A stretch of DNA of 64,000 nucleotides from Rhodocyclales bacterium (GTDB lineage Bacteria > Pseudomonadota > Gammaproteobacteria > Burkholderiales > Rhodocyclaceae): assembly GCA_016235765.1 (NCBI GenBank), contig JACRIZ010000009.1:26770-90769 (forward strand), written 5' to 3'. The notes below the pieces were generated by a model. The model saw only the letters and a list, made by a program, of their open reading frames with translations. It was not told the origin of the DNA and searched no databases. Positions 57,095 to 64,000 of this stretch are shown here, one piece after another. A program made the position numbers and the translations under genes. Each line of letters begins with the position of its first letter. Positions within the stretch are counted from its first letter, which is position 1.

Positions 57095-57460
57095 TTACTT
57101 CTTGGCGGCGGCAATCGCCTTGCGCGGGCCCTTGCGGGTGCGGGCGTTGGTGCGGGTGCGCTGACCGCGAACCGGCAGACCGCGACGGTGGCGCACGCCA
57201 CGGTAGCAGCCCAGGTCCATCAGGCGCTTGATGCTCATGGTCACTTCGCGGCGCAGATCGCCTTCGACGCTGAACCGGCCCACCTCTTCGCGCAGACGGT
57301 CCATCTCCGCATCGGTGAGGTCTTTGATCTTCGCCGAGCGCTTGATACCGGCCGCGTCGCAAATCTTCTGCGCGCGAGTGCGACCGATGCCATAGATCGC
57401 CGTCAGCGCGATCTCTGTGTGCTGGTGATTGGGGATATTGACGCCTGCGATACGGGCCAT
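57095..57460 (-). CDS. rpsM: 30S ribosomal protein S13
   Basis: S13 (121 aa) begins [27 protein letters not shown] and ends in the conserved [17 protein letters not shown] basic tail. It is the first gene of the alpha operon and has its own promoter just after rpmJ. Confidence 0.97.
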   Translation of the reverse strand: MARIAGVNIPNHQHTEIALTAIYGIGRTRAQKICDAAGIKRSAKIKDLTDAEMDRLREEVGRFSVEGDLRREVTMSIKRLMDLGCYRGVRHRRGLPVRGQRTRTNARTRKGPRKAIAAAKK

Positions 57461-57514
57461 GTGCTTACCTATCTATCGCTGAAACCGAAAACGTCGGCTA
57501 ACAGGGAACCGACA

Positions 57515-57543
57515 ATTATATTCATGCTGCAATGTTCAATCAA
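57515..57543 (-). promoter_or_regulatory. Sigma70-type promoter of the alpha operon (rpsM)
   Basis: On the minus strand TTGATT (57543-57538) and TATAAT (57520-57515) are separated by exactly 17 bases, about 55 bases before the rpsM ATG. The -35 overlaps the rpmJ stop codon. Between the -10 and the gene, GTCGG and CCGAC form a short inverted repeat that could be part of an S4-binding leader structure. The location matches the known alpha promoter of E. coli. Confidence 0.7.
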
Positions 57544-57653
57544 CCCTGGCGCTGCTTATGGCGCGGATCGGCGCAAATGATGCGCACGACGCCCTTGCGG
57601 CGGATGACTTTGCACTTGCGGCACATACGTTTTACCGAAGCCGTGACTTTCAT
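57540..57653 (-). CDS. rpmJ: 50S ribosomal protein L36
   Basis: L36 (37 aa) begins [16 protein letters not shown]11, C14, C27 and H32 form the zinc site (C+ form). It lies between infA and rpsM, the usual betaproteobacterial order. Its stop overlaps the -35 of the alpha promoter. Confidence 0.95.
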   Translation of the reverse strand: MKVTASVKRMCRKCKVIRRKGVVRIICADPRHKQRQG

Positions 57654-57679
57654 GTTTCTCTCCGAAAACCGTTCTCTAC

Positions 57680-57898
57680 CTACTTGGCCCGGAAAACGAT
57701 CCGGCCTTTCGTCAAATCGTAAGGCGTCAACTGGACAGTCACCTTGTCACCCGGCAGGATGCGTATGTAGTGCATGCGCATCTTGCCGGAGATGTGGCCA
57801 AGAACCACGTGGCCATTTTCCAGCTTCACCCTGAATGTTGCGTTGGGCAGGTTCTCTTCAACCTCGCCCTGCATCTCTATTACGTCTTCCTTGCCCAT
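57680..57898 (-). CDS. infA: Translation initiation factor IF-1
   Basis: IF-1 (72 aa, S1-like OB fold) begins [21 protein letters not shown] and contains [22 protein letters not shown] 57898 is chosen; upstream in-frame codons do not fit the family. It is placed between secY (four bases away) and rpmJ, an arrangement characteristic of betaproteobacteria. The Ala2 of most IF-1 proteins is Gly here. Confidence 0.95.
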   Translation of the reverse strand: MGKEDVIEMQGEVEENLPNATFRVKLENGHVVLGHISGKMRMHYIRILPGDKVTVQLTPYDLTKGRIVFRAK

Positions 57899-57902
57899 GC
57901 GT

Positions 57903-59231
57903 TCAACGTACGGGGAGCCCCGCACCCTTGAAGTTTGCCTTCTTCAGGAGACTCTCGTACTGGTGAGACATGACATAAGCCTGGACTTGCGACATGAAGT
58001 CCATCGTGACCACCACGATGATCAACAGTGACGTGCCGCCAAAGTAGAACGGCACATTCCATTTCAAGATCAGGAACTCGGGCAGCAGACAGACCAGCGT
58101 GACGTAGATCGCGCCAACCAGGGTCAGCCTGGTCAGGATCTTGTCGATATAGCGGCTGGTCTGCTCGCCAGGCCGGATGCCGGGAACGAAGGCGCCGCTC
58201 TTCTTCAGGTTGTCGGCCGTCTCCTTCGAATTGAAGACCAGCGCGGTGTAGAAGAAGCAGAAAAACACGATCGCCGCAGCATACAGCATGACGTAGATCG
58301 GCTGCCCGGGCGACAGCGTCGCCGCGATGTCCTTCAGCCAGGTCATGCCCTCGGAGGCACCGAACCAGCCAGCGGCGGTGGCCGGAAACAGGATGATCGA
58401 GGAGGCAAAGATCGGCGGGATCACGCCCGACATGTTCAGCTTCAGGGGAAGATGCGAACTCTGGCCACCGTAGACCTTGTTGCCGACCTGGCGCTTGGCG
58501 TAGTTCACCAGGATCTTCCGCTGGCCGCGCTCGACAAAGACGACGAAAGCGGTCACCAGAACGACCAGTGCGCAAATGAACAGTGCACTCACGGGATGCA
58601 TGGCACCAGTACGGACCAGCTCGAACAGGCCACCGAGGGCGCTCGGCAGGCCAGCCGCAATACCGGCGAATATGATGATCGAGATGCCATTGCCGAGACC
58701 GCGCTCGGTAATCTGCTCACCGAGCCACATCAGGAACATGGTGCCGGTCACCAAGGTCATGACCGTGATCAGGCGGAACATCATGCCCGGATCGAGGACC
58801 AGACCGGCCTGCGTTTCCAGCGCGATGGCGATTCCGAAGCCCTGGAACAGGGCCAGACCGACCGTACCGTAGCGGGTGTATTGCGTAATCTTGCGCCGTC
58901 CCGCCTCGCCTTCCTTCTTGAGTTGCTCGAGCGAGGGCACCGCGATCGTCATCAACTGCATGATGATCGACGACGAGATGTAGGGCATGATGCCCAAGGC
59001 AAAGATCGTGAAACGGGAGAGCGCGCCGCCCGAGAACAGGTTGAAGATGCCGAGAATACCGCCCTGCTGTCCTTGGAAGAGCTCGGCCAGACGCGTCGGG
59101 TCGATACCCGGTACCGGAATGTGGGCGCCGATCCGATAGACCAACAGCGCACCCAGCAGAAACCAGAGCCGGCGCCAGAGGTCGCCGAACTTTCCGGTCT
59201 TGCCCAGTGTGTTTGCTGCGGGAGTGGCCAA
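57903..59231 (-). CDS. secY: Protein translocase subunit SecY
   Basis: This 442 aa core of the Sec channel has ten membrane helices, a plug region and the conserved [26 protein letters not shown] start. The start is TTG 59231 (encoding [17 protein letters not shown]), with GAGAG upstream; no ATG is available at the right place. It follows rplO by 25 bp within the spc operon and is required for export and membrane insertion. Confidence 0.96.
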   Translation of the reverse strand: MATPAANTLGKTGKFGDLWRRLWFLLGALLVYRIGAHIPVPGIDPTRLAELFQGQQGGILGIFNLFSGGALSRFTIFALGIMPYISSSIIMQLMTIAVPSLEQLKKEGEAGRRKITQYTRYGTVGLALFQGFGIAIALETQAGLVLDPGMMFRLITVMTLVTGTMFLMWLGEQITERGLGNGISIIIFAGIAAGLPSALGGLFELVRTGAMHPVSALFICALVVLVTAFVVFVERGQRKILVNYAKRQVGNKVYGGQSSHLPLKLNMSGVIPPIFASSIILFPATAAGWFGASEGMTWLKDIAATLSPGQPIYVMLYAAAIVFFCFFYTALVFNSKETADNLKKSGAFVPGIRPGEQTSRYIDKILTRLTLVGAIYVTLVCLLPEFLILKWNVPFYFGGTSLLIIVVVTMDFMSQVQAYVMSHQYESLLKKANFKGAGLPVR

Positions 59232-59256
59232 GGCTACGCTCTCTCGATTCCGGATA

Positions 59257-59706
59257 TCAGGCTGCGGCGGCGATTTCGGCCACGGTACCGCCGGCGGCCT
59301 CGATGGCTGCCTTGGCACCCTTAGTGGCACCAACGCCCTTCAGGTTCACCTTGCGGGTCAGCTTGCCCGAGAGGATGACCTTCGCCGACAGCGCGGCCGC
59401 GGGAACGACCCCCGCCTGCTTCAACGTCAGGAGATCCACGTCGGCAACCGGCATCTTTTCCAGATCGGAAAGACGCACTTCGACATTCAGACCGGCAGTC
59501 AGGGATACGAAGCCGCGCTTGGGCAGACGACGCTGCAGCGGCATTTGGCCGCCTTCGAAACCCACCTTGTGGAAGCCGCCGGCACGGGACTTCTGGCCTT
59601 TGTGGCCGCGACCGGCGGTCTTGCCCAGACCGCTGCCGATACCACGACCGACGCGCTTGCGCGCGTGCTTGGCGCCATTACCGGGCTTCAGGTTATTGAG
59701 ATCCAT
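59257..59706 (-). CDS. rplO: 50S ribosomal protein L15
   Basis: L15 (149 aa) begins [34 protein letters not shown] and ends in an Ala-rich tail slightly longer than usual. It lies between rpmD and secY. Confidence 0.97.
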   Translation of the reverse strand: MDLNNLKPGNGAKHARKRVGRGIGSGLGKTAGRGHKGQKSRAGGFHKVGFEGGQMPLQRRLPKRGFVSLTAGLNVEVRLSDLEKMPVADVDLLTLKQAGVVPAAALSAKVILSGKLTRKVNLKGVGATKGAKAAIEAAGGTVAEIAAAA

Positions 59707-59711
59707 TGCGC

Positions 59712-59894
59712 TCAGCCCTCGCACTTGACCAAATATGCAACTTTGTGAATCATGCCGCGCACGGCCGGCGTGTCGATCAGCTCGGCACTGCTGTTCAGCT
59801 TGCGCAAGCCCAGGCCGCGCACGGTGGCGCGGTGGTCCTGCTTGGTGCCGATGATGCTCTTGACCAGAGTCACCTTGATTTTCTTGTCAGCCAT
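59712..59894 (-). CDS. rpmD: 50S ribosomal protein L30
   Basis: L30 (60 aa) has the [28 protein letters not shown] core. It starts three bases after rpsE and is followed five bases later by rplO. Confidence 0.96.
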   Translation of the reverse strand: MADKKIKVTLVKSIIGTKQDHRATVRGLGLRKLNSSAELIDTPAVRGMIHKVAYLVKCEG

Positions 59895-59897
59895 GGC

Positions 59898-60425
59898 TTA
59901 CTCCAGAATTTCCTGAACGCTCTTGCCGCGTTTGGCCGCGATTTCCGACGGCGTACTCATGGCATACAGGCCATTCAGGGTCGCGCGGACCACATTGTAG
60001 GGATTGGTCGAGCCGAGACACTTGGCCACCACGTCAGTGATGCCCATCACCTCGAACACCGCGCGCATCGGGCCGCCGGCGATCACGCCTGTACCACCAG
60101 GGGCCGGCGACATCAAGACCGTCGTTGCGCCATGCTTGCCGGTCACCGAGTGGTGCAGGGTGCCCTTGTTGAGCTTGACCTTGGTCATCTTGCGGCGGGC
60201 TTCTTCCATCGCCTTTTGCACCGCAACCGGCACTTCGCGCGACTTGCCCTTGCCCATGCCAACGGCGCCTTCACCATCGCCTACCACGGTCAGTGCGGCA
60301 AAGCCGAGAATACGGCCGCCCTTCACCACCTTGGTGACGCGGTTGATGGAGACCATCTTCTCGCGCATGCCGTCATCGCGCTCTTCGTTGGCCTGCTGCT
60401 GCTTCTTACCTTGCGGTTTTGCCAT
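59898..60425 (-). CDS. rpsE: 30S ribosomal protein S5
   Basis: S5 (175 aa) has the N-terminal RNA-binding domain ([22 protein letters not shown]) and the C-terminal [19 protein letters not shown] segment. The extra N-terminal Gln/Lys tract ([18 protein letters not shown]) is common in betaproteobacteria. Confidence 0.97.
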   Translation of the reverse strand: MAKPQGKKQQQANEERDDGMREKMVSINRVTKVVKGGRILGFAALTVVGDGEGAVGMGKGKSREVPVAVQKAMEEARRKMTKVKLNKGTLHHSVTGKHGATTVLMSPAPGGTGVIAGGPMRAVFEVMGITDVVAKCLGSTNPYNVVRATLNGLYAMSTPSEIAAKRGKSVQEILE

Positions 60426-60448
60426 GTTCGTCTCGCTCTATTGACCGC

Positions 60449-60802
60449 TTAGAACTTGAGGCCGCCTTCGCGGGCCGCCTCGGCCAGCGCCTTCACGCGG
60501 CCGTGATACTTGAAACCGGAACGGTCGAAGGCAACCGCCTCGATGCCCTTTGCCTTGGCGCGTTCGGCGATCAGCTTGCCGACGGTCTTCGCCGCATCGA
60601 CGGTGCCGCCGTTGCCAACCTGCTTGCGCAACTCGACCTCCGCAGTCGAGGCTGCTGCCAGGACCTGCGTGCCGCAGCCGGAAAATATCTGCGCATAGAT
60701 GTGGCAATTGGAGCGATGCACCGCCAGGCGCACCATCTTGAGCTCCGCGATCTTGGCGCGGGATTTGCGCGCCCTGCGCAAACGAGCTTGCTTCTTGTCC
60801 AT
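60449..60802 (-). CDS. rplR: 50S ribosomal protein L18
   Basis: L18 (117 aa) starts [26 protein letters not shown] and ends [28 protein letters not shown]. It contacts 5S rRNA. It lies between rplF and rpsE. Confidence 0.97.
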   Translation of the reverse strand: MDKKQARLRRARKSRAKIAELKMVRLAVHRSNCHIYAQIFSGCGTQVLAAASTAEVELRKQVGNGGTVDAAKTVGKLIAERAKAKGIEAVAFDRSGFKYHGRVKALAEAAREGGLKF

Positions 60803-60815
60803 GATTTACGCGCCC

Positions 60816-61346
60816 TTACTTCTTCTTGGTTTCCTTGATGACGACCACCTCGTTGGCATAACGCACGCCCTTGCCCTTATAGGGCTCGGGAGAACGATAG
60901 GCGCGAACTTCGGCGGCCACCTGGCCGACCAACTGCTTGTCGATGCCCTTGATCAGAATCTCGGTCTGGGTCGGCGTTTCGACCTTGATGCCATTCGGCA
61001 TGTCGTGAACGATCGGGTGCGAGAAGCCCAGGCTCAGATTCAGCTTAGCGCCCTGTGCCTGCGCCTTGTAGCCGACGCCTACCAGGGTAAGCTTCTTCTC
61101 GAAGCCCTTGGTCACACCGTTGACCATGTTGGCGACCAGCGCCCTCATCGTGCCGGACATGGCACCTGCAGCTTCAGCCTCGCCGGCGCGAACTTGCAGC
61201 TTGTCGCCGTCCTTCTCGATAGTCACGGAAGGCAGCATGACCTGCTTGAGGGTACCCAGAGGCCCCTTTACGCTGATCTCGGCGCCGGACAGGGTGATCT
61301 CGACACCCTTCGGCACTTCAATTGGATACTTGGCGATACGAGACAT
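60816..61346 (-). CDS. rplF: 50S ribosomal protein L6
   Basis: L6 (176 aa) begins [19 protein letters not shown] and contains the C-terminal [14 protein letters not shown] motif. Both duplicated domains are intact. Confidence 0.97.
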   Translation of the reverse strand: MSRIAKYPIEVPKGVEITLSGAEISVKGPLGTLKQVMLPSVTIEKDGDKLQVRAGEAEAAGAMSGTMRALVANMVNGVTKGFEKKLTLVGVGYKAQAQGAKLNLSLGFSHPIVHDMPNGIKVETPTQTEILIKGIDKQLVGQVAAEVRAYRSPEPYKGKGVRYANEVVVIKETKKK

Positions 61347-61357
61347 TATTCCTCTCC

Positions 61358-61753
61358 TTACGCCACGATGCAGAGAACTTCGCCGCCGGTATTGGCAGCG
61401 CGAGCACCGCGGTCGGTCATGACGCCGCGCGGCGTAGACACAATCGCAATACCCAGGCCGTTCATGACCTTCGGCAGATCGTCCTTGCCGCGATAGACGC
61501 GGAGTCCGGGCTTCGAAATCCGCTCGATGCGCTCAATAACCGGACGGCCGGCGTAGTACTTGAGGGCGATATCGAGCTCGTTCTTGCCACTATTTTCCCG
61601 AACTGCAAAGTCGTCGATGTAGCCTTCGTCCTTGAGGACCTTGGCAATCGCAACCTTCAGCTTCGACGAGGGCATGCTAACGGCCACCTTCTCGGCCATC
61701 TGCGCATTACGAATGCGCGTCAGCATGTCAGCAATGGGATCGGTCATACTCAT
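61358..61753 (-). CDS. rpsH: 30S ribosomal protein S8
   Basis: S8 (131 aa) begins [18 protein letters not shown] and ends with the [26 protein letters not shown] signature. In E. coli it is the translational repressor of the spc operon, binding near rplE. No clear target structure was assigned here. Confidence 0.97.
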   Translation of the reverse strand: MSMTDPIADMLTRIRNAQMAEKVAVSMPSSKLKVAIAKVLKDEGYIDDFAVRENSGKNELDIALKYYAGRPVIERIERISKPGLRVYRGKDDLPKVMNGLGIAIVSTPRGVMTDRGARAANTGGEVLCIVA

Positions 61754-61765
61754 TCGTCGATCTCC

Positions 61766-62071
61766 TTACCAGCTGGCCTTGGTCATGCCCGGCACCTCGC
61801 CGCGCATGGCAATCTCGCGCAGCTTGTTGCGGCACAGCCCAAATTTGCGGAACACGCCGCGCGGACGCCCGGTCAGTGCGCAACGGTTGCGCTGACGCGA
61901 CGGCGAGGCGTTGCGCGGCAACTGCTGCAGCCTCAACCGAGCCGCCATGCGATCGTCGTCGGACAGCGAGGCATCATTAATGATGGCGATAAGCTCGGCG
62001 CGCTTCGCGGCGTATTTGGCCACGGTCTTGGCGCGCTTCTCTTCGCGATTCTTCAGTGCAAGTTTCGCCAT
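61766..62071 (-). CDS. rpsN: 30S ribosomal protein S14
   Basis: S14 (101 aa) is the long, zinc-independent form: it ends [39 protein letters not shown] without the C-x-x-C pairs. Start ATG 62071 ([13 protein letters not shown]) is chosen over an upstream in-frame codon that overlaps rplE. Confidence 0.96.
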   Translation of the reverse strand: MAKLALKNREEKRAKTVAKYAAKRAELIAIINDASLSDDDRMAARLRLQQLPRNASPSRQRNRCALTGRPRGVFRKFGLCRNKLREIAMRGEVPGMTKASW

Positions 62072-62078
62072 GGTTCCC

Positions 62079-62618
62079 TCAGTTCTTAAAGGGGAATTTG
62101 AAAGCGGCCAGCAGCGCTTTGGCTTCCGCATCGGTCTTGGCCGTCGTGGTGATGCTGATATTCATGCCACGCAGCGCATCGATCTTGTCGTACTCGATCT
62201 CGGGGAAAATGATCTGCTCCTTGACCCCGACGTTGTAATTGCCACGACCGTCGAAACCCTTGCCGCCGACGCCGCGAAAGTCGCGAATCCGCGGCATTGC
62301 GATGGTCACCAGGCGATCGAGAAACTCGAACATCCGCGTGCCGCGCAGCGTCACCATGCAGCCGATCGGATAACCCTCGCGAATCTTGAAGCCGGCGATC
62401 GCCTTGCGGGCCTTGGTCACAACGGGCTTCTGCCCGGCGATCTTGGTCATGTCGCCAACGGCGTTCTCAAGAATCTTCTTGTCGCCGACTGCTTCGCCAA
62501 CACCCATGTTGAGGGTGATCTTCGTGATTCGCGGGACTTCCATGATCGACTTGTAGCCGAACTTGTCCCTCAACTGCGAAACCACGGTGTCTTTGTAGTA
62601 TTCCTGCAAGCGAGCCAT
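62079..62618 (-). CDS. rplE: 50S ribosomal protein L5
   Basis: L5 (179 aa) begins [31 protein letters not shown] and contains the conserved [22 protein letters not shown]. It binds 5S rRNA and lies between rplX and rpsN. Confidence 0.97.
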   Translation of the reverse strand: MARLQEYYKDTVVSQLRDKFGYKSIMEVPRITKITLNMGVGEAVGDKKILENAVGDMTKIAGQKPVVTKARKAIAGFKIREGYPIGCMVTLRGTRMFEFLDRLVTIAMPRIRDFRGVGGKGFDGRGNYNVGVKEQIIFPEIEYDKIDALRGMNISITTTAKTDAEAKALLAAFKFPFKN

Positions 62619-62627
62619 GATCAGTCC

Positions 62628-62945
62628 TTACGCATCCACGACTTCGCCGTTCGACTTGAACACCCGCACTTTGCGGCCGTCGTCGAGGGTCTTGAAACCG
62701 ACGCGGTCTGCCTTTTGGGTACCCGGATTGAACAGCGCAACATTGGAAACCTGAATCGGCATCTCTTTCTCGACGATGCCACCGGGCTGCCCCTTCATAG
62801 GATTGGGCTTCGTGTGCTTCTTGACACGATTGATCCCCTCGACGACGAGATGCTGGTCATCCAGGCGGCCGAGCACGGTACCGCGCTTACCCTTGTCTTT
62901 TCCGGCAATGACAACCACGTCATCGCCCTTGCGAATCTTGTTCAT
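62628..62945 (-). CDS. rplX: 50S ribosomal protein L24
   Basis: L24 (105 aa) begins [25 protein letters not shown], the KOW motif, and contains [21 protein letters not shown]. It is followed nine bases later by rplE. Confidence 0.97.
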   Translation of the reverse strand: MNKIRKGDDVVVIAGKDKGKRGTVLGRLDDQHLVVEGINRVKKHTKPNPMKGQPGGIVEKEMPIQVSNVALFNPGTQKADRVGFKTLDDGRKVRVFKSNGEVVDA

Positions 62946-62957
62946 GACCGAATCCCT

Positions 62958-63326
<369 letters not shown>

Positions 63327-63436
63327 TACATTTCTCCAACTTAATCCGCATCGCCAGGGGCAATGCAGTCAGTCTTGGAACCCGTCCGGGTCGGAAGGCC
63401 AAACTGGCTCATCGCCAGCTTTGGCAAAGAGGTGAG

Positions 63437-63465
63437 ATTTTATAGTCTCACCACCAGCCTGTCAA
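63437..63465 (-). promoter_or_regulatory. Strong sigma70-type spc promoter (rplN)
   Basis: On the minus strand TTGACA (63465-63460) and TAAAAT (63442-63437) are separated by exactly 17 bases, about 110 bases upstream of the rplN ATG. The -35 is a perfect consensus. The -10 lies in an inverted repeat (GGTGAGA/TCTCACC, 63431-63452). The position between rpsQ and rplN matches the known spc promoter of E. coli. A CCCGCG/CGCGGG hairpin just after the rpsQ stop lies upstream of it. Confidence 0.85.
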
Positions 63466-63477
63466 CTCAATCCCGCG

Positions 63478-63750
63478 TTAAATCGCGCGGGACTTTTCCA
63501 CCACCTGCGTCACGCGCCAGGCTTTGGTACGGGAAATCGGGGCACACTCCTCGATCTGGACCAAATCACCGGTGGCAGCCTCGAGTCCCTCGACATGCGC
63601 ATGGTACTTGCGCGACCGGATCATGACCTTGCCGATCACCGGGTGCTTGACCCGACGCTCGACCAGAACGGTCACGGTCTTGGCCATCTTGTCGCTGACG
63701 ACACGGCCCTGGAGGGTGCGGCGGGTTTTTTGTTCAGTGGCTTGGGTCAT
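63478..63750 (-). CDS. rpsQ: 30S ribosomal protein S17
   Basis: S17 (90 aa) has the core [43 protein letters not shown]. It overlaps the rpmC stop by four bases. It is the last gene of the S10 part, before the internal spc promoter. Confidence 0.96.
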   Translation of the reverse strand: MTQATEQKTRRTLQGRVVSDKMAKTVTVLVERRVKHPVIGKVMIRSRKYHAHVEGLEAATGDLVQIEECAPISRTKAWRVTQVVEKSRAI

Positions 63751-63941
63751 TTCGCAGCCGCCTTCTCACGCTGAATGGTCTTGACGCGCGCGATGTCCTT
63801 GCGCACTTTGCCCAGTTGGCTCGAATTGCTCAACTGCTGGGTGGCCAACTGCATGCGCATGGAAAACTGTGCCTTGCGCAAATCCAACAACTCCTTGGCC
63901 AACTCGGAGTCGTTCTTCTGTCTAAGTTCGCTCGCTTTCAT
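63747..63941 (-). CDS. rpmC: 50S ribosomal protein L29
   Basis: L29 (64 aa) begins [31 protein letters not shown]. It lies three bases after rplP and overlaps rpsQ by four bases. Confidence 0.97.
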   Translation of the reverse strand: MKASELRQKNDSELAKELLDLRKAQFSMRMQLATQQLSNSSQLGKVRKDIARVKTIQREKAAAK

Positions 63942-63944
63942 CTC

Positions 63945-64000
63945 TTACCCCAAGTGACGGGTAACGAAGGCGGTTTCCAGCGGCAGCTTGGCGGCGGCCA
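63945..64000 (-). CDS. rplP: 50S ribosomal protein L16 (C-terminal part)
   Basis: Only the last 16 or so residues (AAKLPLETAFVTRHLG) and the TAA stop lie in the window. The AAAKLP tail and the position directly before rpmC identify rplP. The start and most of the gene lie beyond the window edge. Confidence 0.85.
   Translation of the reverse strand, partial: AAAKLPLETAFVTRHLG

Overview
The window is GC-rich DNA from a betaproteobacterium. Rhodocyclales or a close relative is my best guess, but only the class is well supported. The evidence is the S10-spc-alpha ribosomal cluster with infA between secY and rpmJ, a GTP-type PEP carboxykinase, a PilS/PilR pair, a PP0621-like small protein, an H1-like Lys/Ala/Pro repeat protein, and the overall protein character. 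No rRNA, tRNA, CRISPR array, intact insertion sequence or prophage was seen.

Layout. 1-6.8 kb is accessory-like: a CbiX/SirB-type chelatase coupled to an MFS transporter, a toxin-antitoxin pair with a shortened ParE-like toxin, a large single-chain MmeI-type restriction-modification enzyme, and a second, intact ParE/RHH pair. 6.8-12.4 kb holds a minus-strand set (DUF475/TerC-like membrane protein, htpX, beta carbonic anhydrase, CPA2 antiporter) diverging from an nhaR-type regulator, then a secreted DUF3124 protein. 12.5-19 kb is a trehalose operon (membrane-anchored otsA, otsB, a GH15 hydrolase) followed by a KefB/C-like antiporter. 19-21.5 kb holds two tandem paralogues in which a PhnD-like periplasmic binding domain is fused to a rhodanese domain. 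21.7-26 kb holds a P2-type cation ATPase, an RlaP-like nucleotidyltransferase and a small probable DNA-binding protein with three phased palindromes upstream. 26-30 kb is a tightly overlapped unit: mscS, antiporter, GCS2-type carboxylate-amine ligase, PuuD-like amidotransferase. 30-36 kb holds lactate utilisation genes: lutC set apart from lutA-lutB and a 2-hydroxyacid dehydrogenase by a diguanylate cyclase, with an iclR regulator diverging from lutA. 36-43.9 kb holds PBP7, a patatin lipase, maeB, pckG and an aminotransferase. 44-54.4 kb holds the H1-like protein, ampD, pilR/pilS, a thioesterase, an ATM1-type exporter and a gltIJKL-type amino acid ABC system. 54.5-64 kb is the ribosomal cluster on the minus strand, from rplQ back to a partial rplP, with good sigma70-type promoters in front of rplN and rpsM.

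How the genes fit together. Trehalose synthesis, MscS, three CPA-type antiporters, NhaR, a P-type ATPase and the gamma-glutamyl-type ligase/hydrolase pair suggest that 6.8-30 kb is rich in ion and osmotic homeostasis functions. maeB and pckG diverge from one short intergenic region at the PEP/pyruvate/malate node, near the lactate oxidation genes.

The most unusual signal is a dispersed element of about 25 bp: inverted repeat GTGGCG/CGCCAC around 3 nt, then GGCTGACTTTT. About ten convincing copies are spread over 1.7-54.5 kb, several fused directly to stop codons. Two lie in frame inside the restriction-modification enzyme, where they encode KVSRGDTP. I do not recognise it as a named repeat family.
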